Source: Bacteroidota bacterium (GTDB lineage Bacteria; Bacteroidota; Bacteroidia; NORP154). From it: a stretch of DNA of 59,081 nt. Every line of letters begins with the position of its first letter. Position 1 is the first letter of the stretch. The notes beneath the pieces are model-generated. The model ran no database searches. It had not been told where the DNA came from and saw nothing but the letters and a program-made list of their open reading frames with translations. The stretch spans positions 1-59,081 of the forward strand of contig JACZWC010000028.1 in NCBI GenBank assembly GCA_022572355.1. Direction: 5' to 3'. Of the stretch, positions 36,495-45,135 are shown one piece after another. The translations under genes and the position numbers were made by a program.

Positions 36495-37619
36495 ATGAGA
36501 ATACTCAGGCCGGTAATCGTTATATGCGTTCTGCTAACGCAATGGTCATGCACCAATATTTCAAATGGAGAGCAAGCTTCTGGGGCAACAGCGTCAGTCG
36601 ATATTGTGAAGGATACGAGCAAATTCATTAATGTAATTCTTATGATTGGAGATGGCATGGGATTAACCCAGATCACTGCCGGATGGATTGCCAAAGGAGA
36701 TGCTTTGAACCTGGAACGCTGCCCGGTTATTGGATTGATGAAAACCAATTCTTCAGACAACTTCATCACTGATTCTGCTGCAGGAGCTACGGCATTTGCT
36801 ACTGGAAAAAAGACATACAATGGAGCCATTGGCGTCGATCCCGACAAGGCCGCACTGACAACCATTCTGGAAATTGCTGAAAAAAACGGAATTGCCACCG
36901 GGCTGGTGGCAACCTGCTCCATAACACATGCTACACCTGCCTCATTCATAGCACACCAGCCCAGCAGATTATTAGATGAGGCAATAGCAGCTGATTTCTT
37001 AAAAACAGACATAGATGTATTTATAGGAGGTGGTAAAAAGTTCTTCGAATTTCGATCAGATGGAGAAAATTTACTTGAGCTACTGCAAGAAAATGGATAT
37101 ACTGTGGCAGACGGTGCAGAGGAGATCGATATGGTAAAATCCGGAAAACTTGCAGGTTTTATTGCTGATGAGCATCCTGCTAAAATATCTGATGGCAGAG
37201 GAGATCTGCTTTCTTTTTCTTCATTAAAAGCAATTGAGCTATTGAACCTAAACGATAAAGGGTTCTTCTTAATGATTGAAGGATCACAAATCGATTGGGG
37301 AGGCCACGCCAATGACTCAGAGTACATCGTAGATGAAATGCTTGATTTTGACAATGCAGTTGGAAAGGTCCTGGACTTTGCAGAGAAAGATGGAAATACA
37401 TTGGTAATCATAACTGCCGATCATGAAACCGGAGGATATGCTATCAATGCAGCCGACGAAGACGGGAACATTGAAGGCGCGTTTACCACCGACTACCATA
37501 CGGCTGTTATGGTACCTGTATTTGCATATGGCCCAGGTGCTGAAGCCTTTGCGGGAGTGTACCACAACACAGCGATTTTTAACAAAATGATGGCTGCATT
37601 TTCAATGAAGACACCTTAA
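36495..37619 (+). CDS. phoA: Alkaline phosphatase lipoprotein
   Basis: The 374-residue protein has a lipoprotein signal (MRILRPVIVICVLLTQWSC). The PhoA-family core is present: MIGDGMGLTQ (metal-site Asp), TDSAAGATAFATGKKT (nucleophile Ser), ITHATPASFIAH, EGSQIDWGGHAND, ITADHETGGY and a C-terminal TDYHTAVMVPVF. It releases phosphate from monoesters in the periplasm or at the surface. The ATG at 36495 is one base after the crcB stop. It ends the hpt-adk-obg-PAP2-crcB-phoA run. Confidence 0.93.
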   Translation: MRILRPVIVICVLLTQWSCTNISNGEQASGATASVDIVKDTSKFINVILMIGDGMGLTQITAGWIAKGDALNLERCPVIGLMKTNSSDNFITDSAAGATAFATGKKTYNGAIGVDPDKAALTTILEIAEKNGIATGLVATCSITHATPASFIAHQPSRLLDEAIAADFLKTDIDVFIGGGKKFFEFRSDGENLLELLQENGYTVADGAEEIDMVKSGKLAGFIADEHPAKISDGRGDLLSFSSLKAIELLNLNDKGFFLMIEGSQIDWGGHANDSEYIVDEMLDFDNAVGKVLDFAEKDGNTLVIITADHETGGYAINAADEDGNIEGAFTTDYHTAVMVPVFAYGPGAEAFAGVYHNTAIFNKMMAAFSMKTP

Positions 37620-37706
37620 AAGATAGGGCTTTCAGCAGGCAGAACTTCAATAAACTTTGTGATGTTAATAACTTTATGGGTGAACAGCGTGTAACAGAAA
37701 GCTGGA

Positions 37707-37735
37707 TTTGATAAATTTGTTTTCCAATAAATTTG
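37707..37735 (+). promoter_or_regulatory. Promoter of the PH-like membrane protein gene
   Basis: TTTG (37707-37710), a 17-nt spacer and TAAATTTG (37728-37735). A second TAAATTTG lies at 37712-37719. The ATG at 37765 follows 29 nt later. Confidence 0.5.
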
Positions 37736-37764
37736 AAAATTGAAAGGGAGTCACCGGATAAAAT

Positions 37765-38589
37765 ATGCAGAAAGAGAATAAGCAGCAATGGGCCAATCAA
37801 TCCTTTGCGAACAGAGTTAGCATTTCAACCAATCCTGGAAAACTAAAAATCGTTGTTAAAGCAGAGAACTTTCCCCTCGGCAATAATATTCTGACACTTG
37901 CTCTTTCGAGCGTAATCATTGGCAATGTACTTTTAGCCTATTTGGTTGGTGTAGGCATGGTCACCTTTGGAATAGTTACCTCGAGTATCGCACTGATTTC
38001 GTTGGTAGTGTCATTCGGCCTGGCAAGGGCCTGGTTCTGGCACAATTTCGGTGAAGAGAATATTGAATTCAACGGAAATCAACTATCCGTTTCCAGAAAC
38101 TATACGATCTACAAAACGAAAAAAAATATTATTGAGCTGGATGAATCGACTGACCTTTTCACCAATAAAGTTGATACCTGGAATTGGAACAAGATGCAAA
38201 ACAAGGGGGTTTTAAGAGTCAGTAATAGTGAGATCTCCGTTGATTTTGGTATTAAACTTAACGATGAGGAGTATGAAATGTTGGTTATTCCTATCGGAAA
38301 CAAGATCAAACAGTATAAAACTGAGAAAGAGCTATCCTCCGCTGAAGCTTCGTCAGACACGACGGATGACAAGCCCGTTGTAGAACCTGAGAAACTAGAT
38401 TCCAAAGAACAAAACATAAAGGAAGACGCAGCTAAGCCAAATCTTGAGGAACAACACGAAGGCGAACACAGAAAAGTGCTGGATGATTACTATAAAAAAA
38501 TTGCCAGCTCCTCAGAGGACTTGCTCAACAAGATCGATTCTGGCGCTAGCTCAGAACAGGCTGAGAAGAACAAAGACGAAGAGGTTTAG
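37765..38589 (+). CDS. Conserved-looking two-helix membrane protein with PH-like and acidic tail regions
   Basis: Not recognised at family level. The 274 residues hold two adjacent membrane segments (about 43-65 and 70-93), then a beta-rich stretch (about 95-185: NIEFNGNQLSVSRNYTIY...) resembling the PH-like domain that follows paired helices in many small bacterial membrane proteins. A charged low-complexity tail (about 190-274) is rich in Glu, Lys and Ser. It has its own promoter, so it is likely transcribed apart from phoA. No enzyme motif. Confidence 0.7.
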   Translation: MQKENKQQWANQSFANRVSISTNPGKLKIVVKAENFPLGNNILTLALSSVIIGNVLLAYLVGVGMVTFGIVTSSIALISLVVSFGLARAWFWHNFGEENIEFNGNQLSVSRNYTIYKTKKNIIELDESTDLFTNKVDTWNWNKMQNKGVLRVSNSEISVDFGIKLNDEEYEMLVIPIGNKIKQYKTEKELSSAEASSDTTDDKPVVEPEKLDSKEQNIKEDAAKPNLEEQHEGEHRKVLDDYYKKIASSSEDLLNKIDSGASSEQAEKNKDEEV

Positions 38590-38668
38590 TGTCTGTTATG
38601 CCTTTTGCCTTTGATTGACCTATTAAGGTGAATACGTTGAGTGTGAGGCTTGAAATTTTAAATACGAG

Positions 38669-38718
38669 GTAGAAAGTATAAAGTAGAAGGATGCTGTACC
38701 TTATACTTTCTACTTTTT
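38669..38718 (+). terminator. AT-rich hairpin between convergent genes
   Basis: GTAGAAAGTATAA (38669-38681) pairs with TTATACTTTCTAC (38701-38713) and is followed by TTTTTACT. It lies between converging genes and is another short-period inverted repeat like those at 7344, 34387 and 40034. Confidence 0.5.
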
Positions 38719-38719
38719 A

Positions 38720-40033
38720 CTAATTGACGGCCCTGCTTGCAAAAGCGTGCATTTTCTCGTACACCTCTGCCCATCCCCTCCACTCCAGATTTTCAGACAA
38801 AGATTCATTGTGCCATATACTAATGAACGTACCTCCTACTGACTTTACCTCTTCTATTAATTGAATGATGGTCTTAATTCCTTGAATCGGAACTTGATTC
38901 AAGTTGTTTTTTAACGTCACGTCCATTACTGCAAATGGAAAAACCACAAGTTCAGAAAGGCTGTTACTGGTTAGATCAAAAAATGAAAATGGAGTGCATA
39001 TGCTCGCCCTGAAACCAACACGTGTCGGGTATCCCATGCTATAATCGCTTTTTATTCCCACAGCTATCAATTTTTTATAGGTGTCGGGAAACGCGAGCAT
39101 CAAATAATGCTGTCTACTTGTTTTAACAGGATTCCCAAGGATGGATTCCAGCCTGTTCTTCTCCTTCTCCAATCCCTCACCTGATTTGGCAGCGTTAACT
39201 GATGGATGAATTCCAACCTCCCCAAATTCATGTAACAGGGCAATTCTATCCTGCAGTAATTTACTGGTATGAGGAACATTCTTATCCAATGCTCCATAAT
39301 CTCCAAGCAAAAAGAAGGATTTAAACTCTGTCTTGAATTTTTTCAACGACTGAGTTATATAATCAAAGCTGTCGTAAGGATCTTTCCGTGAACCCATAAG
39401 AACGCCAATTCTTTCAAAAAATCTATAAAAGTCGAGGTAGAGTATGCTTTTCGCGAAACCTCCAAGAGTTCTAAGTACACCCTTATTGACATATGCAAAG
39501 GCATTGTCTATGTCAATTGTTGAGATATAATGGAATTCTCTCATCGGAATTTCTATATCGGGATACTGATCTTTAAGAAGTCCGGCTATTTCCAGAGCCC
39601 ACACATTAACAATTGGCTTTTCCAAAAACCCTTTTTTAAAGGCGATTGACTCATCCGCCTTAAACCTGCCCAACTGGTCCGTGTGAAGGGTTCCATATTC
39701 TTCATACCTCGTTACAAGGTAAAACGCCGCCGCAAATGGATCGAAAGGAAGCATTCCACCCTTATCTACCCGGAAAGGGCATTGAATTCCATTGTGTTCT
39801 TCAAATTCAATTTCTATGTCTCTGATATCAGATTGATTGAGCAGTCCCGAAGGAATAAAGTTCAAAGCCCCCTCTACCAATTCTGCACAGTAGCTGATTT
39901 TTGCTCCGCTACCGCTTTTGAAAGCCTCCAGATTGCTTTCAAACCGGATATCCATTTTAAGAATTTCATGAAAAATCAGATTGAATGAATATTCAATTCT
40001 AGGAGTTATTTCAGGAACAAAGATGGTGAGCAT
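38720..40033 (-). CDS. Polysaccharide deacetylase-family protein (DUF7033-like N-terminus)
   Basis: The ATG at 40033 gives 437 residues. The N-terminal part (about 1-150; LPFDPFAAAFYLVTRYEEY) is the domain that precedes many Bacteroidota deacetylase-like proteins. The C-terminal part carries a degenerate NodB-like fold: TIDIDNAF (metal-site Asp region), EVGIHPS (His), SRQHYLM and FISIWHNESL near the end. It probably removes acetyl groups from a surface polysaccharide. It lies downstream of wecB in the same orientation, which fits an exopolysaccharide or cell-envelope glycan role. No signal peptide is seen. Confidence 0.82.
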   Translation of the reverse strand: MLTIFVPEITPRIEYSFNLIFHEILKMDIRFESNLEAFKSGSGAKISYCAELVEGALNFIPSGLLNQSDIRDIEIEFEEHNGIQCPFRVDKGGMLPFDPFAAAFYLVTRYEEYGTLHTDQLGRFKADESIAFKKGFLEKPIVNVWALEIAGLLKDQYPDIEIPMREFHYISTIDIDNAFAYVNKGVLRTLGGFAKSILYLDFYRFFERIGVLMGSRKDPYDSFDYITQSLKKFKTEFKSFFLLGDYGALDKNVPHTSKLLQDRIALLHEFGEVGIHPSVNAAKSGEGLEKEKNRLESILGNPVKTSRQHYLMLAFPDTYKKLIAVGIKSDYSMGYPTRVGFRASICTPFSFFDLTSNSLSELVVFPFAVMDVTLKNNLNQVPIQGIKTIIQLIEEVKSVGGTFISIWHNESLSENLEWRGWAEVYEKMHAFASRAVN

Positions 40034-40170
40034 CACAATGACTATAACTGTGACTGTACACGATGACGATGACTATAACTATGACCTTGACTATGGACAA
40101 AATAGTCTCTTTCTTTACTTGTCATAGTCATTGTAATGGTCATCGTTTAAATGTGGTGATGGTCATTGTT
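40034..40170. repeat. Long imperfect inverted repeat of ATGACTATAAC-type units between wecB and the deacetylase
   Basis: The left arm (40034-40089) is made of ATGACTATAACTGTGACTGT-like 6-mer units. The right arm (about 40118-40170) is its imperfect reverse complement (GTCATAGTCATTGTAATGGT). The spacer is about 30 nt. The right arm overlaps the wecB stop. A very stable RNA hairpin would form in a wecB-deacetylase transcript. Confidence 0.65.
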
Positions 40171-41323
40171 TATCTGCGCTTAACGTACTCACTATTTCCT
40201 TACAGATAAATATGGCTGCCTTGCCATCACCGAAGATATCCGGATATGAATAGTTGGTTTTATTAAGCAATGTAGTGTACGCTTCCACAATTCGATTCTC
40301 ATCGGAATCCGTAAGTACTGCATTGCCATTATCAACTAATTCAACCCACTCCGTTTGTGCCCTCAAAGTGATGCAAGGCTTTTTGAGCAGGTAAGCTTCC
40401 TTCTGGACACCTCCTGAATCCGTTACAATCATCACACTACTCTCCTCAAGGGCGAGCATATCCAGATAAGAAACAGCTGGCATCATGATAATTTTCTCAT
40501 TGGCCTTTATCTGCTTGTAGATTTCAGGATCCAAATTCTTCTTTATCAACTTGGAAGTCCTGGGATGCAGGGGCAAGACGATCTGGACGTCCATTTCCTG
40601 TGATATTCTATTCAATCCGGTAAATATAGAGGTCAGGCGTTTCGGATCATCTGTGTTGTTGTCTCTGTGTATCGTGGCGAGCAGATATTCTCCTTTGCGG
40701 ATATCAAATTCTTCAAACAGCTGGCAAGAACCTGTCGCCTGCTCTAAAAAATGACGTATGTTATCATACATCACGTCACCACAGTGGTGTATCTTCGGGT
40801 TGTCCACGGTGTAAGGGCCATCATTGCCTTCTTTAAACCCCTCGCTTATCAAATTAAAGTAGCCGGCTTCTGTTGGTGTAAACAGGAGCGTCGATACATG
40901 ATCACATATAATCCTGTTGATCTCTTCAGGCATGGATTTGTTGAACGATCTCAACCCGGCTTCCACATGCATAATGGGCACATGTAGTTTGGAGCCCGCA
41001 ATGGCAGCGGCCAGGGTTGAATTTGTATCACCATACACTACAATTGCATCTGGTGATTCCTTCATGATCACCTCTTCCAGTCCTTTGATCATAGCGGCAG
41101 TTTGCTTTCCATGGGAACCAGAGCCAACTTTGAGATTGTAATCCGGTTTGGGAATGTTCATCTCGGCAAAAAACACCTTTGACATATTATCATCGTAATG
41201 CTGCCCGGTGTGAACAATCTTCTCCGTTATGGCAGCGCTATATACCAACTCAACAGCCCTACTCAATGCTGCCGCCTTGATAATTTGCGGTCTTGCTCCA
41301 ATAACTGTGAGTAGCTTAATCAT
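40163..41323 (-). CDS. wecB: UDP-N-acetylglucosamine 2-epimerase (non-hydrolysing)
   Basis: The 386-residue, full-length protein has GARPQIIKAA near the N-terminus, the HTGQHYDDNMS motif, VYGDTNSTLA, HVEAGLRSFNKSMPEE and the C-terminal TDSGGVQKEA. It converts UDP-GlcNAc to UDP-ManNAc for surface polysaccharide or teichuronic-like glycans. Together with the deacetylase downstream it suggests envelope glycan synthesis. radC ends 10 bp upstream. Confidence 0.95.
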   Translation of the reverse strand: MIKLLTVIGARPQIIKAAALSRAVELVYSAAITEKIVHTGQHYDDNMSKVFFAEMNIPKPDYNLKVGSGSHGKQTAAMIKGLEEVIMKESPDAIVVYGDTNSTLAAAIAGSKLHVPIMHVEAGLRSFNKSMPEEINRIICDHVSTLLFTPTEAGYFNLISEGFKEGNDGPYTVDNPKIHHCGDVMYDNIRHFLEQATGSCQLFEEFDIRKGEYLLATIHRDNNTDDPKRLTSIFTGLNRISQEMDVQIVLPLHPRTSKLIKKNLDPEIYKQIKANEKIIMMPAVSYLDMLALEESSVMIVTDSGGVQKEAYLLKKPCITLRAQTEWVELVDNGNAVLTDSDENRIVEAYTTLLNKTNYSYPDIFGDGKAAIFICKEIVSTLSADKQ

Positions 41324-41333
41324 TACTTCTGTT

Positions 41334-42032
41334 TTAAATCATCCCTTCGTCCGCAAAGCTATAATAGCCCTGATCTGAGATTATGATGTGATCCAACACA
41401 GGTATTTCCATGGTCTCACCTGCCTTTTTTACTTTTTCAGTTAGTTTAATGTCAGCTTCGCTTGGGTCCAAATTTCCCGAAGGGTGATTGTGACAAAGTA
41501 TGATAGCCGAAGCCAAATTCTCAATAGCCAGTTTAAAAATTATTTTTGTGTCGGCTATTGTTCCACTGACGCCGCCCTTACTAATTTCTGCTTTTTTGAT
41601 CACATAATTCGCCCTATTCAGCAACAGCACCCAAAATTCTTCGTGGGGCAAGTCCTGTAAATGAACTGACATCACATTAAATGCATCACTGCTCGAAGCA
41701 ATTTTCTTCTTTTTCAATACTTCTTCGCTACCCCTTCTCCTGCCCAATTCCAATGCTGCCGCGATACTAATTGCCTTCGCTTCTCCGATACCTTCAAATT
41801 TCATCAGGTCATTAACGGTTAACCTGGCCAAATTATTTAAATTATTGTCGACACTTTGCAGAATAACTTGCGACAGCTCTACCGCTGACATCCTGGAATT
41901 GCCTGAGCTGATGAGCAAAGCGACCAATTCTGAATCGCTGAGGGCTGCACGCCCCTTCAACATCAACTTCTCCCTTGGGCGATCCTCCTCCGCCCAAAGT
42001 TTGATGCTCAGTTTCTTATCGTAATTTGACAT
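41334..42032 (-). CDS. radC: RadC (JAB1/MPN metalloprotein)
   Basis: The 232-residue protein has an N-terminal HhH-like region (LMKFEGIGEAKAISIAAA) and the C-terminal MPN/JAB zinc motif HNHPSGNLDPSEAD (residues about 180-193). RadC's DNA-repair role is not confirmed for the family; the fold suggests a metal-dependent hydrolase. It lies 84 bp after rpsT and 10 bp before wecB. Confidence 0.96.
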   Translation of the reverse strand: MSNYDKKLSIKLWAEEDRPREKLMLKGRAALSDSELVALLISSGNSRMSAVELSQVILQSVDNNLNNLARLTVNDLMKFEGIGEAKAISIAAALELGRRRGSEEVLKKKKIASSSDAFNVMSVHLQDLPHEEFWVLLLNRANYVIKKAEISKGGVSGTIADTKIIFKLAIENLASAIILCHNHPSGNLDPSEADIKLTEKVKKAGETMEIPVLDHIIISDQGYYSFADEGMI

Positions 42033-42058
42033 GCTTGAAATTATAAAATATTGGGTAC

Positions 42059-42089
42059 AAAAAAAGTCTTTCCCATATTAGGAAAGACC
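42059..42089 (-). terminator. Intrinsic terminator of rpsT
   Basis: GTCTTTCC/GGAAAGAC with a 7-nt loop, followed on the minus strand by T8. It begins 27 bp past the rpsT stop and precedes the radC start. Confidence 0.85.
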
Positions 42090-42115
42090 TTTAGTACTAT
42101 TTGTAAAAACAAAAA

Positions 42116-42370
42116 CTATTTCAGGCCCTGAACATGCCTGGTCAGCTTCGACTTGAGATTTGCTGCTTTGTTCTTGTGAATAACCTTGCGCTTGGCCAGC
42201 TTGTCTACCATTGAACTTACGACAACAAGTTGCTCCTGTGCATCTTTTTTAGAGGTAATAGCACGAAGGTCACGCACTGCATTCCTGGTTGTTTTGGCCT
42301 GATATTTATTCTTTATGCGCTTGACGTCGTTAGACCTGATTCTCTTAATTGACGATTTATGATTTGCCAT
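42116..42370 (-). CDS. rpsT: 30S ribosomal protein S20
   Basis: The 84-residue, highly basic helical protein begins MANHKSSIKRIRSNDVKRIKN and ends with the family pattern KLAKRKVIHKNKAANLKSKL. It binds 16S rRNA during 30S assembly. A TATCTTTG -7 element lies 55 bp upstream. Confidence 0.97.
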   Translation of the reverse strand: MANHKSSIKRIRSNDVKRIKNKYQAKTTRNAVRDLRAITSKKDAQEQLVVVSSMVDKLAKRKVIHKNKAANLKSKLTRHVQGLK

Positions 42371-42424
42371 TTTCTCTTCTTAACTGTTGATCTGTTAGAT
42401 TTTAACCCTTTGTAAAGGGGGGTG

Positions 42425-42432
42425 CAAAGATA
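42425..42432 (-). promoter_or_regulatory. -7 element of rpsT
   Basis: TATCTTTG on the minus strand with a poor -33 match. The leader contains a short CCCTT/AAGGG hairpin (about 42405-42418); whether it has a role in S20 regulation cannot be told. Confidence 0.45.
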
Positions 42433-42577
42433 GTATTTTATTGGAAATTGAATAATGGTTAGGGACATCTAAATTAGAGAATGCTTTGGAAGCTTCAACT
42501 GCTAATTCGTATATTAACAGGACAAAATGTGGCAGCCGTAACCGGTACAACAGTAGTAAGGCCACTTTTATTTAAGA

Positions 42578-42722
42578 CGAAGGCACAGCCTTCGCCTAAC
42601 GGGGCATGATCTCACAAGTTCAGCCAAGCGCTTCGCGCTTGTGTCTTTTTATTGTTTCTTCAGCAGAATACAAGCATAGCTTTGATACAATAAAAAAAGC
42701 CAATCACTTTCGTGATTGGCTT
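42578..42722. other. Three hairpins in a 573-bp gene-free stretch
   Basis: CGAAGGC-ACA-GCCTTCG (42578-42594), CAAGCGC-TTC-GCGCTTG followed by TGTCTTTTT (42625-42650), and AGCCAATCACTTTCGTGATTGGCT flanked by A7 on the left (42692-42722). The third is a good minus-strand terminator although no minus-strand gene lies upstream. They may mark a small RNA or lost gene between rpsT and the PAS/SpoIIE gene. No other feature is seen in 42371-42943. Confidence 0.5.
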
Positions 42723-42943
42723 CTATTGTAGCCCGTTGAAGGCTACCAACCTTAAGTATCCAAAATAGAGATTAAACCTTTTTTCTTCATTTTATCTCTG
42801 GGTTAACAAGTATATCCTTGCCAGAATATATTATGAGAACGTACACCAACAATAATATATACTTAACAGGGGATTGTGTAACTTAGGGATACTTATTTGG
42901 CGGGAATTTACGAGCTAAGAGGGAAGATTTAGCAAATCAATTG

Positions 42944-44722
42944 ATGAAAAGAAAGATAAACAAGGAATTGCTGGCCCAGCAGAGTAGAATAATGAAGGTG
43001 GTTAGCTATGTCGACGCATTATTAGTTCTCATCATCTTTCTTATTACTTATTTTATTTTTGATGAAAGGGAGTATCTACCGTACATTATGCTACCGACGG
43101 CAGTTGGAATTATTATCAACATTTTGCTATACGAAAAACACGGTGATTTATACCTCACGTTCAAGATCTTCATGATCTTGTCTTATGTGGTAGTAACTGC
43201 AATTATCTGCTTAACAGGAGGAATTCTAAGCCCATTTCTTTTTGTATTTGTTGTATTCTGTATTGGCGCTTTTATGTCCAGCAAGAAACTTGGAACATAT
43301 GTAGTTGCCTTTATGTTCTTGTCAGCTTTAACCATTTATCTATTGCAGCAATCTGGCATATTGAACATCAACATTATTGAAGATCAACATCAGGCCCATT
43401 TTGCATTAGCAATATTTGTTTTTGTATTAACTCTGAGCTCTTTATTATCTTTACTATTGACCCGCGCCTCATTTAATATTTATCGTGCAAAAAAAGAGGT
43501 AGATGAAAAAAACAAGATCATTGAGGAAAAGAATATTATGCTGGAAAAGCTATCGCTGGTTGCTGAAAAAACCGACAACTACGTGATCATTATTGGCAAA
43601 GACGATTTAATAGAATGGGTGAATGAGGGTTTCACCCGGCTGACGGGCTATACTTTTGATGAAGCGGTAGGAAAAGTACCCAGTGCCGTGTTAGGTGGGC
43701 CGCTCATGACCGAGGAAGTCATAAAAAAGATTGACGAGGACGTTCTCAAACACCACAAGACACACAGTGGAGAGATAGCCAATTATCACAAGAACGGCGA
43801 AGTGTTCTGGGCATCCATTCATATCACCCCAATTCTGGATAAAAATGGTGAGCTGCACAAATATTTTGCAATTGGTAGTGACATCACTGAAAAGAGAGAG
43901 GCGGAAAAACAAATAGTAGAGCAGAGAGATCAGCTGGCAAAGAAAAACCAACAGATTGCAGATAGCATATCTTACGCAGAAATGATTCAAATGGCCATGT
44001 TGCCTCCCCTAGATTCAATAAAAAAGCAGTTTCCACAGTCTTTTATACTCCTCAAACCGAAGGACATAGTTAGTGGAGATTTTTATTGGTATACAGAAGC
44101 AACCAGGGATGGTAACCCAATAAGCATTATTGCCGCAGTGGACTGTACTGGCCATGGTGTACCTGGGGCGTTTATGTCTATGATAGGAAACACGTTGTTG
44201 AACGAAATCGTCAATCAAAATGAGATGTATGACGCCGCGGAAATCCTGATGCAGCTGGACGATGGTGTGATAAAATCCCTCAATCAAGACGATGAGAGTA
44301 AAAAATCTCAGGATGATGGAATGGACATTTCAATTTGTGTTATCGATAATGTGAACAATAATATACAGTTTGCCGCCGCCAACCACTCCATGTACCTGAT
44401 ACAAAATTCAAAACTTGAGAAAATAAAAGGAAATATATTTTCAATAGGAGGCATGTACAAGAAGGAGAGACGAAATTTTTCCAATCACGATATTGAGATC
44501 AGCCCCGGACTCAGTATTTACCTGTTCTCCGATGGGTACAAGGACCAGTTTGGTGGCGAGAATAAAAGTAAATTTTTAGCTACAAGACTTGAGGATCTGC
44601 TCCTGAAAATTCAGAATTCTGACATGCAGGAACAAAAAGAGAAATTAATTGCTGCTTTTGATGACTGGAAGGGAGAGGGCGATCAGATCGATGACGTATT
44701 AATGATAGGAATAAGGTTTTAA
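42944..44722 (+). CDS. Membrane PAS sensor with SpoIIE phosphatase output (SiaA-like)
   Basis: The ATG at 42944 gives 592 residues (a TTG three bases earlier is in frame). About five to six membrane helices (15-175) are followed by a coiled coil, a PAS domain with PAC (about 205-325; IIIGKDDLIEWVNEGFTRLTG) and a second coiled coil. The SpoIIE phosphatase (about 350-592) has SGDFYW, DCTGHGVPGAFMSMIGN, DDGMDISI and FSDGYKDQFGG. Its stop overlaps the convergent SiaC gene's stop by three bases. By family knowledge it dephosphorylates SiaC after sensing a membrane or redox cue. It is a paralogue of the phosphatase at 22464-25880 in the catalytic domain. Confidence 0.88.
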   Translation: MKRKINKELLAQQSRIMKVVSYVDALLVLIIFLITYFIFDEREYLPYIMLPTAVGIIINILLYEKHGDLYLTFKIFMILSYVVVTAIICLTGGILSPFLFVFVVFCIGAFMSSKKLGTYVVAFMFLSALTIYLLQQSGILNINIIEDQHQAHFALAIFVFVLTLSSLLSLLLTRASFNIYRAKKEVDEKNKIIEEKNIMLEKLSLVAEKTDNYVIIIGKDDLIEWVNEGFTRLTGYTFDEAVGKVPSAVLGGPLMTEEVIKKIDEDVLKHHKTHSGEIANYHKNGEVFWASIHITPILDKNGELHKYFAIGSDITEKREAEKQIVEQRDQLAKKNQQIADSISYAEMIQMAMLPPLDSIKKQFPQSFILLKPKDIVSGDFYWYTEATRDGNPISIIAAVDCTGHGVPGAFMSMIGNTLLNEIVNQNEMYDAAEILMQLDDGVIKSLNQDDESKKSQDDGMDISICVIDNVNNNIQFAAANHSMYLIQNSKLEKIKGNIFSIGGMYKKERRNFSNHDIEISPGLSIYLFSDGYKDQFGGENKSKFLATRLEDLLLKIQNSDMQEQKEKLIAAFDDWKGEGDQIDDVLMIGIRF

Positions 44723-45090
44723 TAGGCAACGAATTCAAACTGAACATTTACCAATTTCGCATAGCGCTCGCCAGATGATAACATATCTGTGTCCTCTTTG
44801 GCATATTTCCACAAGAGCAACACATCACTCTTTTTTGATAAGTTTTCCAGCACGGCCAACAATTTATAGATTTGCTTGGCTGAAGCAGAATTGAAGTACT
44901 CGAGATCAATAGTGAACTCCGTTTTAGGATTTGGATCTTTTGAATATTCCTCCATCCAGTCAATGATCAAAGCATAATACTCTATGGGAAACTCAGGAAA
45001 TGACCTCCCGGCCAATTCAAACTGCCCTTGATCCTTATCCAATATGACTGTCGGGGTATCTTCCGATCCCTCCATGTTTAATACTTCCAT
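44719..45090 (-). CDS. SiaC-family regulatory phosphoprotein (DUF1987)
   Basis: About 123 residues from ATG 45090; a TTG at 45117 is in frame but unlikely. Family features: TPTVILDKDQGQFELAGRSF near the N-terminus, YYALIIDWMEEYSKDPNPKT, the YFNSASAKQIYKLL motif carrying the phosphorylatable Ser/Thr region, and a C-terminal DTDMLSSGERYAKLVNVQFE. In Pseudomonas, SiaC is phosphorylated by SiaB, dephosphorylated by SiaA and binds the cyclase SiaD. Here the SiaA-like and SiaB-like genes are present nearby but no SiaD-like GGDEF gene is in the window. It lies 45 bp after the helical protein gene. Confidence 0.9.
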   Translation of the reverse strand: MEVLNMEGSEDTPTVILDKDQGQFELAGRSFPEFPIEYYALIIDWMEEYSKDPNPKTEFTIDLEYFNSASAKQIYKLLAVLENLSKKSDVLLLWKYAKEDTDMLSSGERYAKLVNVQFEFVAY

Positions 45091-45135
45091 TTTTTTATCC
45101 TTTGTTTTGCACAGCAATTAGCATTGCAAGGTAAG

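Noticed and set aside
42395..42425. S20-leader riboswitch or attenuator upstream of rpsT
   Set aside because: Only one short CCCTT/AAGGG hairpin is seen; too little to call a regulatory RNA.
42481..42609. 42-codon ATG frame
   Set aside because: Its 3' end lies in hairpin sequence, it has no recognisable motif and no promoter element is visible.
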